Shown here: positions 48,036 to 59,667 of the stretch, in pieces
Numbering within the stretch: position 1 is the first letter of the stretch
How the letters are laid out: every line of letters begins with the position of its first letter
Assembly (NCBI GenBank): GCA_963969595.1
Contig: OZ018413.1
Coordinates: 15,923,711-15,987,710 of the forward strand
Source of the DNA: Neckera pumila
Taxonomy: Eukaryota > Streptophyta > Bryopsida > Hypnales > Neckeraceae
Direction of reading: 5' to 3'
Length of the DNA: 64,000 nucleotides
Notes under the pieces: model-generated
The model's input: the letters and a program-made list of their open reading frames with translations, nothing else
Databases searched by the model: none
Told to the model about the DNA's origin: nothing
Program-made: the position numbers and the translations under genes

Positions 48036-48254
48036 GTAATGCCCAAGTCTGAGGGCATTCCGTGAAAAAGGGACCAACGAGGAGGGCGGAGCCCGACGAG
48101 GAGGTCCGTTTTTTCACGGAATGCCCAAAGGACGTGGGTGTTGCTCGGCGTAAACCACAGGTGGGCAACGGATTTTCTTGGATGAGATAACTGATTTGGA
48201 CGAAAAATCTGTAATGCCCGATTACGCGGTTTTGTCCACGTAATCGGGCATTAC
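48036..48254. mobile_element. 219-bp foldback element with GTAATGCCC ends
   Basis: The outer ends are GTAATGCCC (48036) and GGGCATTAC (to 48254). Inside are two long hairpins. 48053-48126 has arms GGGCATTCCGTGAAAAA and TTTTTTCACGGAATGCCC around a loop that itself contains GGGCGGAGCCC. 48211-48254 has perfect 16-bp arms GTAATGCCCGATTACG and its complement. It lies 0.7-0.9 kb upstream of HSF copy 1. Class unknown; no clear target duplication. Confidence 0.65.
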
Positions 48255-49208
48255 GGCTCATTGCAACTCAAAATTCGCCCGCTGAATGGACGGGACGAAT
48301 CCCAGTAGTGGTTTACGTATCCCAATATGTATTAGATAACCGATGAGCCGTGCTAGATGCGAATAGTTTATTGTATAGGTTATTGTATATAACTTGGTTG
48401 TACATTTTTCAATCACACCCTTTGATCTTTATGATCCAAGGGTGTAGGAAGCAAGTTAAAAGGAAAGAAGAAAAGAAGGTTATGAGTTGCAACTTATAAT
48501 GGCAATGGTGATGGGTTGCCAATGGGACAATGCCATGTTAGTGTTGAAAAGTCAACAACTGGTTATGGTTATTTGAAGGATAATATTGTTGACCTTTGAG
48601 AGAAACTTTAAAATCCTTAGAAAAGTATAACATTTAGAGGCGTACTTCTAAGTTTTTTTTATTTCTTTTAAATTATAGATGTATTGTTAATTCCTAAAGA
48701 ACAAGGGTGGCTATGAAACCTACAAAGCTGATTTGAGATGATTCTTTTCTGAAATTTTTGAGGAAAGGTGAGGACTAGTTGAAAATTAAAACTTTTGCCG
48801 ATTAGGTGTTTGGACCAAAAGTTATGCCATCCAAAGTTTTTCAAATAAGATCAACAATTTGGAACAACTTGTTATTGAATTTCACTTTTTATTCTAAATT
48901 TTTTTCAAATATGTAAAAGGGGAGTTATAGTATAGAGGCCTTATTCCTCCAATTCATTGAAGAAATGCACATAAAAGGATAATCAAGAATCCTTCCAGCA
49001 ACTCATTGAAGAATCTTGTATTTGTCCTTTGAGATGAATATTAGGAAAAATTTCAAGCCTCGGGAGGGCCGTTAAGCATTCATTTTTTGGCACCCCATGG
49101 TGCAAGTACAAAAATAAAAATAAAAAAATAAAAAATATATAAAAGTTTTAATTTTTTTTAATTTTTTTTTTTGAAAAATTTAAAAAATAATATAACCTCA
49201 CATGGTGT

Positions 49209-49235
49209 TGATGTGGTACTACTAGTGCCACATCA
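49209..49235. repeat. 27-bp hairpin with TGATGTGG/CCACATCA arms
   Basis: TGATGTGGTA, seven bases, TGCCACATCA. The same 10-7-10 geometry is at 56909-56935. Confidence 0.6.
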
Positions 49236-49251
49236 GCATCCAAATTTAAAA

Positions 49252-49305
<54 letters not shown>
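49252..49305 (+). repeat. AAT microsatellite
   Basis: About 17 uninterrupted AAT units. Confidence 0.95.
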
Positions 49306-52300
49306 TCCTCTTTAATTGCACCCGGGGGTCAAGACTCGCAGCCTTCCTAAAGCCTGAATTTTTTCCTAATGCAAGGCTTTCCCAACTTTAGATACTATGA
49401 TTCCTCCCATATTATGCAATTTTCAAGAGGAATCAAAGTCTCAACCCAAGTAGAATCAAACTCAACGCGGTTGTAAGGAATTTTTTCCTTTTAATTCAAT
49501 AACCTTGCAATATCTTTCAACCAATGAAATCTTAATGTACATTTGTTGATTTGGCAATAGATTACAGATATATGTCTTTTCAATATACCAAATTAGCAAT
49601 TCTTTGTAAAAGATATTGCAAGTCGAATATGAACTTCAAACTGCTTGATTAATATTTTATAAATTTTCAAAGCATCACAATTTAGGCTCCTACAAGTGGT
49701 CATAAGCTCTGTAGGAAACAATGCCTTTGGATCCTTAAATTGAAGCACCAAAAAATGATGCATGAAAAAGGGCACCCCTAAATAGCTATAGTACCAGTAT
49801 TCAAGTTCTAATTTGATCACCTAACAGTATTCAAGTTTTAAATAGGAAAGTTGGAATTTCACTAACCAATTTGGTTTGGAGTTATATAAAAACCAAGAGT
49901 TCATTTTAGGAACCCAATGCCATTTTCTAAAATTGAATTACCTTGGCAGTCATATCATTTCAATTAGAAGCAAAAACAATATCTATAAAAATGTTGAACC
50001 TATAGAAAGATTGAAATGACATAAAAATATCAAAATTTGAAACAGCATGATGTTGTTTGGAATGTCAATTTACCAAGAGGGCTTGGTAGTTAATGCATGT
50101 ATCTTAGTAATGTTCAAGTAATGGATTAAGTGATGTGAAAGCATAGCCTTGTTATGATAAATAACATGTGGCTAAGTCATCAGAGCTATAAGGGTTGTCA
50201 TTTCTCATTATGAGCCCCTGCTTTCACATTACCAAATATATATTGAATTTTTGTCTATCATGCTCAATCAAGGGATGGTTTAGAAAGTAGTGCATCATAA
50301 CACTATAGCAACTCCACATTTATGTATGGAAAAAAAACATACCTCTTACTATGCAATGAGAGATTTCCATCTGTCATAAAATGGACAGCATTGCGGTCAT
50401 GTCCAAATAATATTACCAAATAAATATTGGTCTATCATGCTCAATCAAGGGACAGCTTAGAAAATAGTGCATCATAACACTAAAGCAATGCCACATTTAT
50501 GTTTAGAAAAAAGCATACCTATTCTCAGGCAATGAGAGATTTTCAATTGTCATAATATGGGTGACATTGAAGTTATGTCCAAATAATAGACAAATGCTTG
50601 CCAATTTGATTTTTTTTTAGCTTTATAAGCTATTCCCCTTTAATTCCTGTATTGAATCAGGTTTTTAAGTACCAAGACCAATTATTTTCTCTATTTTTTA
50701 CTCTAAATAGAAGTTTTATAGATTTTCTCAGTGTTTTTTTTGCCAATGTTTTCAAATTGCAAACAAATTTTTTCCCAATACCACCAAATAACTTTGAACT
50801 AACCATCAATTTTTTCCAAATACTAGTGCGTGCAATATTGAAAATGAACATTGCATCAAATTAAAATTTTTTTTTTGTGAGACTTGGTTGCAATCACTCA
50901 ACCAGTCTTATTTTTAGACTCACAGACTCATGTACTACATTTGTCTCAAAAGAAATCTATGGTACTCTAACTACACAAAATAGTGAAATTAGATTGCCTA
51001 CACTATATAAATATTCATTGCTACTGTACAATGATGCATTCAATCTAGAGCCATGTATATGGCATATATTACAATAGGGCATTAATTCAAGGCCTAGTTC
51101 AGAGAGTTGCATGAACCTACATGTGGACAAGCATTGATCCATGAGGTAAGGCAACCTAATTGATAATGCAACCTAATTGTAGAATTTTGTGTAGTTTCCC
51201 ACTGAAAAGCACAAATTTATATTGAGGCCGAGGGAGTAACTTATATGATAATTTTATGACGGTATTCGGTTGCAATCACCCCACTGAGGTTGGGCCTGTT
51301 TTCAAATGCATCATCATCTCATATAAGGTGAACCAACCCATTACCACCACCCTTCTCAATGCCACCCTCATGTATATGTGCTATACATTTCCCCTTTGAA
51401 ATGTACCCTGTGGGTACATGAGGAGAAGGGTGGCATCATAGTCTGGTTCTCCTTTATATGGTAGTCAGTCTCAGTTGGAATTAACTGGATATATGGTAGT
51501 CAAGTCAAATGGGTAAGATTGCCGCACCATCATTCTCCATATTGGAAGCTGGCTGTTGTCCTCCTGGATTTATCACTTAGCATTGGCATTCATTGAAGAC
51601 CTTGATCATTAGCAATTCATTTGGCACTTCCCTTCCCTTGCCAGAATGATTTTTTTTTTGAAACAAATGGACAATTTCCAATGACAATGAAAGGGAGTCA
51701 GAATGAATTTTCATGTGAGTCACTTTTGCAACTGAATGAGGTCCGGGACTGCTGGCTGGTCGATCCAGCAGTCAAGTAAATAAACTGTGTCATGTACTGT
51801 ACTCATATCAGACATTTTCATTTTGAAAAATTTAATTCTCTAGTGCAAAATGTAGTATACTGCTGCGGTATTCAATTGACTAAGGTAAAAGACCCCATTG
51901 CGGTCAGAATTAGGAGTGTACCTACATACCATTGCTGAAATTTTTCAAATTTTTTCCCACACAAAGATAAGTGTGAGAGACAGTGACGGCATTTGAAAAT
52001 ATATTTTTTGGACTAAGTATGAATTAGTTATGAATTTTTGAAGTAATCAATCCGTAGGAGTCTGTGGGCTACTTCATGACCAACAAAATTTGAATCCAAT
52101 ATGGTCATCTTCCTACCTAATGTAGTCATAACATTTTCACACATGGAAGACCTAAAAAGTCAATTTTTACAAAGAATTTTACACTAAAAAGTTGGAAGTA
52201 CCTATTGAGGTCACTAATTACTCCATAACTACCATGTAAGGCATTGATTGTGGTCTAAAAAACCACAATGGGGTCATTAGGTGTCCATCATGGGTCATTT

Positions 52301-52627
52301 GACCGCAATGGGGTCATTTACCTTAACCAAGTCAGAGGCCACAGAAAGACAAAGGGTGCAGTACCTGTAGGTCAGTTTCAACACTTGTGTGTACTGTACT
52401 GTACAGTCCAGTACTGTAATCTTATAACCAGCCTATTGAACCATTCAAAGATTTTTTGCAAGGCATAGCAAAAGAATTGGAATTTATTATTTTGCATAAT
52501 TATCACTCAATCCTCATGCAATTTCAAGCAAGGCCTTAGATAGTTGAGCCATTCCCATCAAATACTTCATTCACATTACTCTTCCAAACTGGAATCAAGA
52601 TAGGAGGTCCATAAAGTGCTCGGGCTT

Positions 52628-53546
52628 TCAACCCCTAAAGGACCAATATGCGTTTTTTGGCCGTATAGAAATTTTGGGCAGGTATGTGTGACTAGAGATA
52701 TCCATATTTGAGGCTGAAATTTTAATGGAAGGTGGGGGCAAGGAATATCTTCATGTGTATCAAGTTTCATGACATTTCAAAATATGAGTCAAAAGTTGTG
52801 ACCTAATATGTTACTTTTTTTCGTAATTGGGCAGTTTGGAAAGATAAGAAAAAATCATTTTTTCCAGAATTTTTTTTTGAAATTGGTTCTTTACATTTAT
52901 ATATACTTAAAAATCTTTGAGTCATTCCATTTCAATCAAGGAGTCAAAAGTTATGAGGGTTTTTGGTTTGTGGGCAGTTATGGATTTTCTACTCTAAAAA
53001 CAACTTCAAAGTCGTTTATTTAACTCAATTTTCAATATTTTTGGAAAAAAATAAAATCCTAGGATGTAGATTGATTATTACAACATTACAACCGTTGGGA
53101 TTGGCATTTTTTAATTCCATGATTAAATTTTTAACAATTTAGTATTTTGAATCATTTTCTACTTCTTTCTACTTACTATTATTTTCCTATATGTTGTACA
53201 ATTCCAAATGATGTAAAATTTTTCAAGCATATAGACAACTTGTTTAGGAAACTAAATTCAAAGAAGCACCACCTTTATCGGCATTTTTTCATTGAAAAGT
53301 GAGCTTGCAAAGTGTAGCTGCCCGATTTTTCGCAGGATTGAAAAAATGTTTTTCAAGACTTTGAATGCTTATATCTTATGATCCACACGGTGGAAATTTT
53401 TGAAATTTTTACCACATGTTTTCAAAATATCATACGGTTACATGTGTCAAAAATTGTTTTTTCCCAAAAAATTGATAGTTGTATTAGAAATGGCAATTTT
53501 AGAGCGTTTTTGCTGATTACATAGTTATGAAACTTTAGGGGTTAAA
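52628..53546. mobile_element. TTAA-flanked piggyBac-like element, subfamily B
   Basis: TCAA (52628-52631, one change from TTAA), body 52632-53542 (911 bp), TTAA (53543-53546). The termini are CCCCTAAAGGACC and CTTTAGGGG. The body matches copies at 4.3 and 32.8 kb. Confidence 0.85.
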
Positions 53547-53637
53547 GTGATTGCTAACACAGAGGTACATTTTGCTTCCCCATTGCATTAGCAGTGTACA
53601 AATAATAAGAATTTTAAAACATGAATGTTTTTAGTGA

Positions 53638-53843
53638 CTACAATAGAACCTCTCTTATTGCATACTCTCTTATATGCAATAAGAGAGTTTGTACTATGAA
53701 GCATTTATTTCTGACAAATGGATGGAGGCCCTATAGTTAGAGGCCACATTAGCTTGTGGTCATTATAGCACCTCTCCAAATGCATAAATCTCTCTTAATG
53801 CATAGTCCAGACACTATGCACTAACAGAGGTTCTAGTGTACTA
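53638..53843. mobile_element. AGAACCTCTCT-ended MITE (about 206 bp)
   Basis: The left side CTACAATAGAACCTCTCTTA mirrors the right side, whose reverse complement begins TACACTAGAACCTCTGTTAG. An internal perfect hairpin has arms CTCTCTTATTGCATA and TATGCAATAAGAGAG. It interrupts the host repeat seen uninterrupted at 32510-32805. Confidence 0.65.
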
Positions 53844-53846
53844 CAT

Positions 53847-54562
53847 TTCAATTTCAAAAATTTATAACCAGTTCCATAAAGCTCCCAAAAATATGAAACG
53901 ACTTGGGATTATATGTCAATTCCATTTGTCAAATTTGACAAAATTGATTTCAAGATGTCTAAGAGCATCTCCTATAGCCCTCCAAGTATTCCCTCTCCTC
54001 TAGCTTTTGGATATTAAGTAATCAATTCTAGTGTATGTCAAGTTCAACCTTTACTTTCACCTCCCAAATAAACCATATTTGAAAGGGACCTTTGTGTTCA
54101 CTATACTACATGCTATATTTTCTCTTGGGATTAGCATTTGTCATAGCTTACTTATTGCTTTTGCAAGTTCTGTGACTTGTGAGTGGTTGGAAGTATATTT
54201 AGTGAGTTGTACTGTTGAGGATATAAGTGGCCATTAGATCTATCACTCTTGTGAATAAGACATCGTGGAAGCACCAAAAACCGTCAAAATAAGGAATTCA
54301 GCACACCATTTCAAAAAACTAATATTTTGTGGTAAAGGCAAGAGAATACCATGAATTTTCAAAAAAAAAAAAAGATTTTTTGGGCTTGGCATGTATTTTT
54401 TATGAATTTTCAAAGTTGCAATCCCTTAGACCACTGGAACCGTCTTGTAAGTGGACCAAAATTTGAATTCTAACAAATTCAGCACTTATCCAATCACAGT
54501 GAAGAGAGGATAAAACTTTATGACACATGTCAAAGACCATTCAGTGAAAGTTTAAGGACGGT
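53847..54562. other. Host repeat remnant and intergenic DNA
   Basis: The first 110 bp continue the host repeat (TCCATAAAGCTCC, ATGAAACGACTTGGG). The rest has no recognised feature; a 68-codon frame at 54031-54237 has no domain. Confidence 0.45.
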
Positions 54563-55148
54563 TCAACCCCTAAAGTCCCAAGGCCATTTTTCTGTCAAAA
54601 ATCACTCAAAACTGCTACTTTTATTGCGTTCATCTAAAAGATGAGAAAAATTATTTTTTCTTAGAAAATAACCGTAGGATCTTATACTGCATTTTTTACA
54701 GATCATGTAGTAAAAATTTTGTGGTGTTTGACTGTACGGATTGAAAGATATCAGCATTCAAAGTGAAAGAAAAAGTTTTTTTCAAGAAGATGCTCTCATT
54801 GCCCAAAAAACAAGATTGTCCATAACTTTCTCATAAAAAGTCCAAATGAAATGAATCAAAGCTTCCCAAATAGGCAAAAATATAATCTATAAGGAAAAAA
54901 AATTAAAAAAATTAAATTAAATTTTTTGCAAAATTTTTTTGCTGCCCCTTCTCCCCTGTTTTGAGCTTATTTGGGCATAACTTTTGCTCCCGGGCACCGA
55001 TTGAAATAAAAATTACATTCCCCAAAAGCTAATAAGTTTTTCTATCTTATGGAAAAGTTTCAGAAAGTTTCATTAAAAATTGAGCTCATAGGAACCTGTC
55101 CAAAATCCATTTTGTCCCCCGTAGGGACAATGGGACTTTAGGGGTTAA
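54563..55148. mobile_element. TTAA-flanked piggyBac-like element, internally deleted (578 bp)
   Basis: TCAA (54563-54566), body 54567-55144, TTAA (55145-55148). The right part contains the subfamily A subterminal stem (GTCCCCCGTAGGGAC) and, in reverse orientation, the ACAAGATTGTCCATAACTT block. About 340 bp of the full-length body is missing. Confidence 0.85.
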
Positions 55149-55201
55149 TGTCCATCTAGGAACAAAGATTAGGTACAGGGATGCTATTGGTTGTTTCTAC
55201 C

Positions 55202-56146
55202 TTAACCCCTAAAGCCCTGAACATGCTTTTTTGAGAACATAGCATTTTGGGGCAGCTCACTATGAGCGGAGTTTTTAATTTTTTTCTTTGAAATTTTCAC
55301 ACAACATTTTTCCGAGGAGTAGCTTTAAGGCCCAACAATTCTCATAACTTTTGACTACATGATTAAAAAGTTATTGCATGATATGTCATTTTCATTGCTC
55401 GGTGGGCAGCTTGGGCAGCAAAAACAACTTATTTAAAAATCACTTTTAAAAAAAATAAAAATTTGAAATTGGTTTTCTAGATTTATATGTACGTGGAAAG
55501 CTTTGAATCATTCCATTTGGATTAACGAGTCAAAAGTTATGAGGATTCTTAGTTTGAGAGTAGTTATGGAATCTCAACTCTAAAATAATCTTTGAAGTCC
55601 TTTATCTAATTCAATTTTCAATATTTTTGAATAAAACAAAAAACATTGGGTGTATATTGTTTATTACAACATTACAACCTCTGGGATTGGCATTTTTCAA
55701 TTCCATAATTAAATTCTTGACAATTTCGTGTTTTGAATAATTTTCTAACTCTTCCTACTTACTATTTTTTTCCTATATGTTGTACAATTCCAAATGATTT
55801 GAAAATTTTCAAGGATGTAGCCAACTTGCCTTGAAGAATGAATCTAAAGAGTAACCACCATTTTGGACGTTTTTTCATACAAATGTGACCTTGTGAAGGG
55901 CAGCTGCCTGGATTTTTGCAGTGATTAAAAAAGGATTTTTGTCAATTCAAACGCTATTATCTTGCAATCTACATGGCGGAAGATTCTGAAATTTTTTCCA
56001 CATCTTCTTAAACCAGTGTACTACAAGATCCTACGGTTACATGCATTCAAAAATGTTTTTTTTTTCTAAAATTTGATATTTGTATTATAAATGACAGTTT
56101 TGGAGCGGTTTTGATGAAAACATAGTCAATAACCTTTAGGGGTTAA
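55202..56146. mobile_element. TTAA-flanked piggyBac-like element, subfamily B variant (937 bp)
   Basis: TTAA (55202-55205), body 55206-56142, TTAA (56143-56146). The ends are CCCCTAAAGCCC and CCTTTAGGGG. The body resembles subfamily B with a divergent left 150 bp. It is only 53 bp from the preceding element. Confidence 0.85.
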
Positions 56147-56404
56147 ATTAGACAGATCTCGATTGAAAGAGCAATTTGTTTGGAGGGCTGCAGGAGATGC
56201 TCTAATAACCTCCCCAAATAAATTTTCAGCCTCTTGACTTAAAATGGGCGCTTTTACGGACTTCCCACCTTACGGGTGAGAGTGTCTGACACCTGTTCGA
56301 GTGCCCTTGAGTGGTCCTCAAGGCGATGCCTCCGCCCAAAGAATTCAGTTTCATTGGATGAGAATTTCACCCCAAAAGTGCACCTCCAAGGGAACGCCAC
56401 GTCA

Positions 56405-56644
56405 TCACTGTGACGTCAAAAGAACCACCCCGGAGTCCTCGTCACCAGTCACGGAGAGCGGCAAACCCAACGCCACGAGCAGCCGTGGATGAAAGCTCAC
56501 TTGGGCCATTGGATCGATGCTCTCACTGACATGGTGCAGGCAGTTCAGTAGACTTTCAGCCGGTGTTCGGGAATTTTTTTGCCGGAGGTCCTCCAGCTGA
56601 TGTCCTACTTCCACAAAAATGGGCCGGTATTTTTCTTAGTGGGT
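56405..56644 (-). pseudogene. Possible isolated gene fragment
   Basis: A sharp GC-rich island (about 56270-56620) holds a minus-strand open frame reading VEVGHQLEDLRQKNSRTPAE then LLNCLHHVSESIDPMAQVSF, ending in TGA. Composition and residue mix look coding, but no family is recognised, there is no clear start, and repeats flank it. It may be an exon relic. The + strand beside it carries CCACGTCATCACTGTGACGTCA, a bZIP-type double box. Confidence 0.25.
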
Positions 56645-56908
56645 CACCGGTTGCATCCCGTCAATCACAAAATGTATTGGTTGATTTCCTGCATCATAAA
56701 CTGGTTTGGACCTGGTTCTAGAGTTCTAAGCTAAATTTAAACTATGGTTCATTAGAGGGGATTTGGGGTCTTTGGAAGGCTGTTTCAGGCCTGTTCTTTA
56801 ATTTGGATTGATTCTATGAACAACGGTACGGGCGGTTAGAAAATATTTATTCAAAAAAAAATAAAAATTCAAATATAATTTTAATTACAACTTTTTTTCT
56901 TGCAAAAT

Positions 56909-56935
56909 TGATGTGGCAGTGATTGTGCCACATCA
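56909..56935. repeat. 27-bp hairpin with TGATGTGGCA/TGCCACATCA arms
   Basis: Perfect 10-bp arms around seven bases; the same geometry as 49209-49235. Confidence 0.65.
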
Positions 56936-59022
56936 GCCAGCTGCTACAATTGCATTCCCACAATTTGGAAATGCAAGGGAACTCAAAGTCTACCAAAGGC
57001 CCCGAATCCCCTCTAGCTTGTGTGTTAAGATTAGTGGAAGAAAAAATACAATAGGGACAAAACTCAAAAGAGCTCAATTTTGGATCCAAAAGGAGTTCAC
57101 CTCAGAATTCTTTGTTTTTTGCTATTCAAAGGGGAAACACCCCCAATTTCCTCTTACTTTAAGATTAACTCGAATATCAATTTTTCATCGGCAAGTTTCT
57201 TCCAAACCTAAATTGGCATTAGCTAAATTGTTCAATTCATCTAATGCAATAAAAACTAGTTTCAAATTAAAAATACAAATTCTTATTGCATCCTTGGCAA
57301 AAATTGAATCCCCAATTGAACCTGGTATAGTCCTTCTCCATTTGAAGGCCAAGGAACCTCCCAACCGTCCAAAATGTAGTTGGAAATAGTAATCAAAATT
57401 GGTATGAAATCAAGAGTTTATGAATCAAAGTTTTCATCGTTCTTCAAATGGTTCTTTTTATGCTCTTATAAGGTATCGCTTAGTATTGATATATAAATAA
57501 AACACTTATAAAATAATTGTTTATGGACATTGGGACTCAACAAGCAATTGTCCTTATCTAACCCTAAAAAAAAGGATTCACTTTTTGAAAAACGACCAAT
57601 TTCACTCTCAAAATTTGAAAATTATAATTTAGTTGAAGATAATCAATATTCATATCATTGAAATCAATGAATAATATAATATATGTAGGTCTAACTAAAG
57701 AATTTGAAAAAACAAAGTCACCATATTACCTACTCAAATATCTACCAATAAAAATTGGTGACCCCATTTGGACCTTTAAGTTTAGTTTTCAAGGGGCTAG
57801 AGGTTTAAATTGATGTTCTATGTAGGAACTCTATAAGAGCTTGAACATTTTGCTTCAACATGAATGAATGCATTACAGAAGTTGAGGATAAAAGCTATGC
57901 AATTGCTCAAGCATTTTTAGTAAACATTTAATCCTATTACTCAAATTCCTTAAAACCGCCTAAGTTGTCGAATCCCCTAGTTTAATAACCTATCCCACAA
58001 GGCTAATATTTGGGGATAACCCTTGCCTTGACCGGTTATTAGCCATTGAGTATTATCCCATGGCAATTGAAATCCAATTTGTGCTCAAAGAAAGGGAGTA
58101 AAATATCTTCTAATTTTTTGTAAAAAATGTTTACTTTCTAGCTCTACCCATTTCATTTTGGTTTTGCAAAACAAAATGCAATTGTTTTTGTCACTCTTCT
58201 ATTAGCTAACTTTGAACTTGTTGCCATTTTTTTTCCAGATTATTGCTTTTAGCCCAATTTCTCATTCAGAAATAGACAACAAAATGATAATATAGATGAG
58301 ATAACGGTTGAAAGCATCCTCGGCAAAAGTCCATCTCATCAAACACTGTTTGGGAGAATGTATTTATTACTTGCAATTAGCTATTTTGACTTTCAACCAA
58401 TCACAAATCTTCTTGTGTTTGAAAGCAAAAAAGAATCTCCCCATCAATGTTAATTTAATGAAACATTTGAGAAAGAAGAGTAGTATTTGGTGAAATTATC
58501 AATTTAGTAAGAATATAATTTCTATTGTACAATAGAGAACTATTTCGCAGACCACAACATTAATTGCACAATTTTCATTGGCTACAAATATCAAAAAGGG
58601 CTTATTTCTTGTATTGTTGATGATAGTTTTAGTGGACATGGTCTAATGTATAGGTATGCAATTTCCTACTATAGAAATGGAAGAGGAACTTTTAAGCCTC
58701 GCATACCGAAACTTCTAGATTTATAATGAACACCCTTGCACAAAATCTTCAATAGAAAAATCATAAATAATTTTTTCAAAATCAAATTTTTGATGCTTAA
58801 AATAGACTTTAAAGGATATTAAAAAAAATAATTATAACTTTTTGATGCTAAAAGGAAGTACCAAAACTAATAAATTTTTATGCTTAAAATAGACTTCAAA
58901 AGATATTCAAAGAAAAAAAAGTACCAAAACTAGTGTTTTTTGATGCTTAAAACAAACTTTAGAGGATATTCCAGATAAACAAAAGGTACCAAAACTACTA
59001 TAGTACTTTAGAGAGATATTAT
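56936..59022. other. Intergenic DNA, no supported gene
   Basis: AT-rich. A 158-codon frame at 56913-57389 starts only at a GTG, is K/S/I-rich and has no domain; I do not accept it. 58740-58990 shows three near-tandem units containing GATGCTTAAAATAGACTTNAA and ACCAAAACTA. Confidence 0.45.
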
Positions 59023-59667
59023 TTAACCCCTAAATGCTCGAGGCACCAAAATGTGGTGTTTGCAAAACATGGAAGTTAAATAAAATCTAACCAAGTTGCT
59101 ATTTTTAGTAGTTTATATTTTTTAAAAGTTCTTCTTGAAGTCTAGTTTTAGCACCAAAAATCCGATCTTGAAAATAAAAGATAGTGATTTTTCTATTCAA
59201 GTTTTTGTACAAAGGTACCCATTGCAATCTTGACTTCCCATAGTGTTGAGAGCTCTTGGAAATGAGCCTCAAATACACTAGATCTTGGAGAAGAAATCAC
59301 ATTCAAAATTCATTTAAAAAAATTGTAGAGTAGATTTTAAGAAGCCATAAATTGATCAGGGTTATACAAGTTAGGCCCTTTAACCTCATATTTTTTTGGT
59401 CACCAACTTTTTAGACTTGATTTATGTAAAGAAGATTGAAAGATTTTTGCAGTTTTAGCACCCTCATGGTCAAACATTATAATCTTTCACTCCATAAGTG
59501 ATATTGTTGTGTTTTCTTTTCCTATGAGATCTCTAACATATCTAGTTTGAATTTGTACGGTTCCAATTCAAAATAAATTGATACAACTTATCAAAATGTT
59601 GGCATTTTGTTCAATTTAGAGCAAATTCCAGGAAGCCCAAAACAGGCCTTGGGCATTTAGGGGTTAA
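59023..59667. mobile_element. TTAA-flanked piggyBac-like element, subfamily C (637 bp)
   Basis: TTAA (59023-59026), body 59027-59663, TTAA (59664-59667). The termini CCCCTAAATGC and GCATTTAGGGG are true inverted repeats, but the interior does not match subfamilies A or B. A degenerate extra end GGGCATTTAGTGGTTA lies at 59712-59727. Confidence 0.75.

Larger units (their letters stand above)
49038..49373. mobile_element. CATTAG-ended element (short copy) carrying an AAT microsatellite
   Basis: The left end is ATATTAGGAAAAATTTCAAG; the right end, reverse-complemented, is GCATTAGGAAAAAATTCAGG. Same family as 5851-6224 and 37922-39427. The interior includes the hairpin at 49209-49235 and the AAT run. 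Confidence 0.6.
48255..52627. other. Spacer between the two HSF genes, left part, repeat-rich and gene-free
   Basis: AT-rich DNA without supported genes. It contains a CATTAG-ended element (49038-49373). It also has a local near-duplicate pair of about 150 bp at roughly 50240-50400 and 50430-50590, sharing TCTATCATGCTCAATCAAGG and AGTGCATCATAACACTA. Short frames are not of coding character. Confidence 0.55.

Noticed and set aside
56913..57389. 158-codon plus-strand frame
   Set aside because: No ATG start, low-complexity K/S/I-rich composition, no domain and embedded in repeats.
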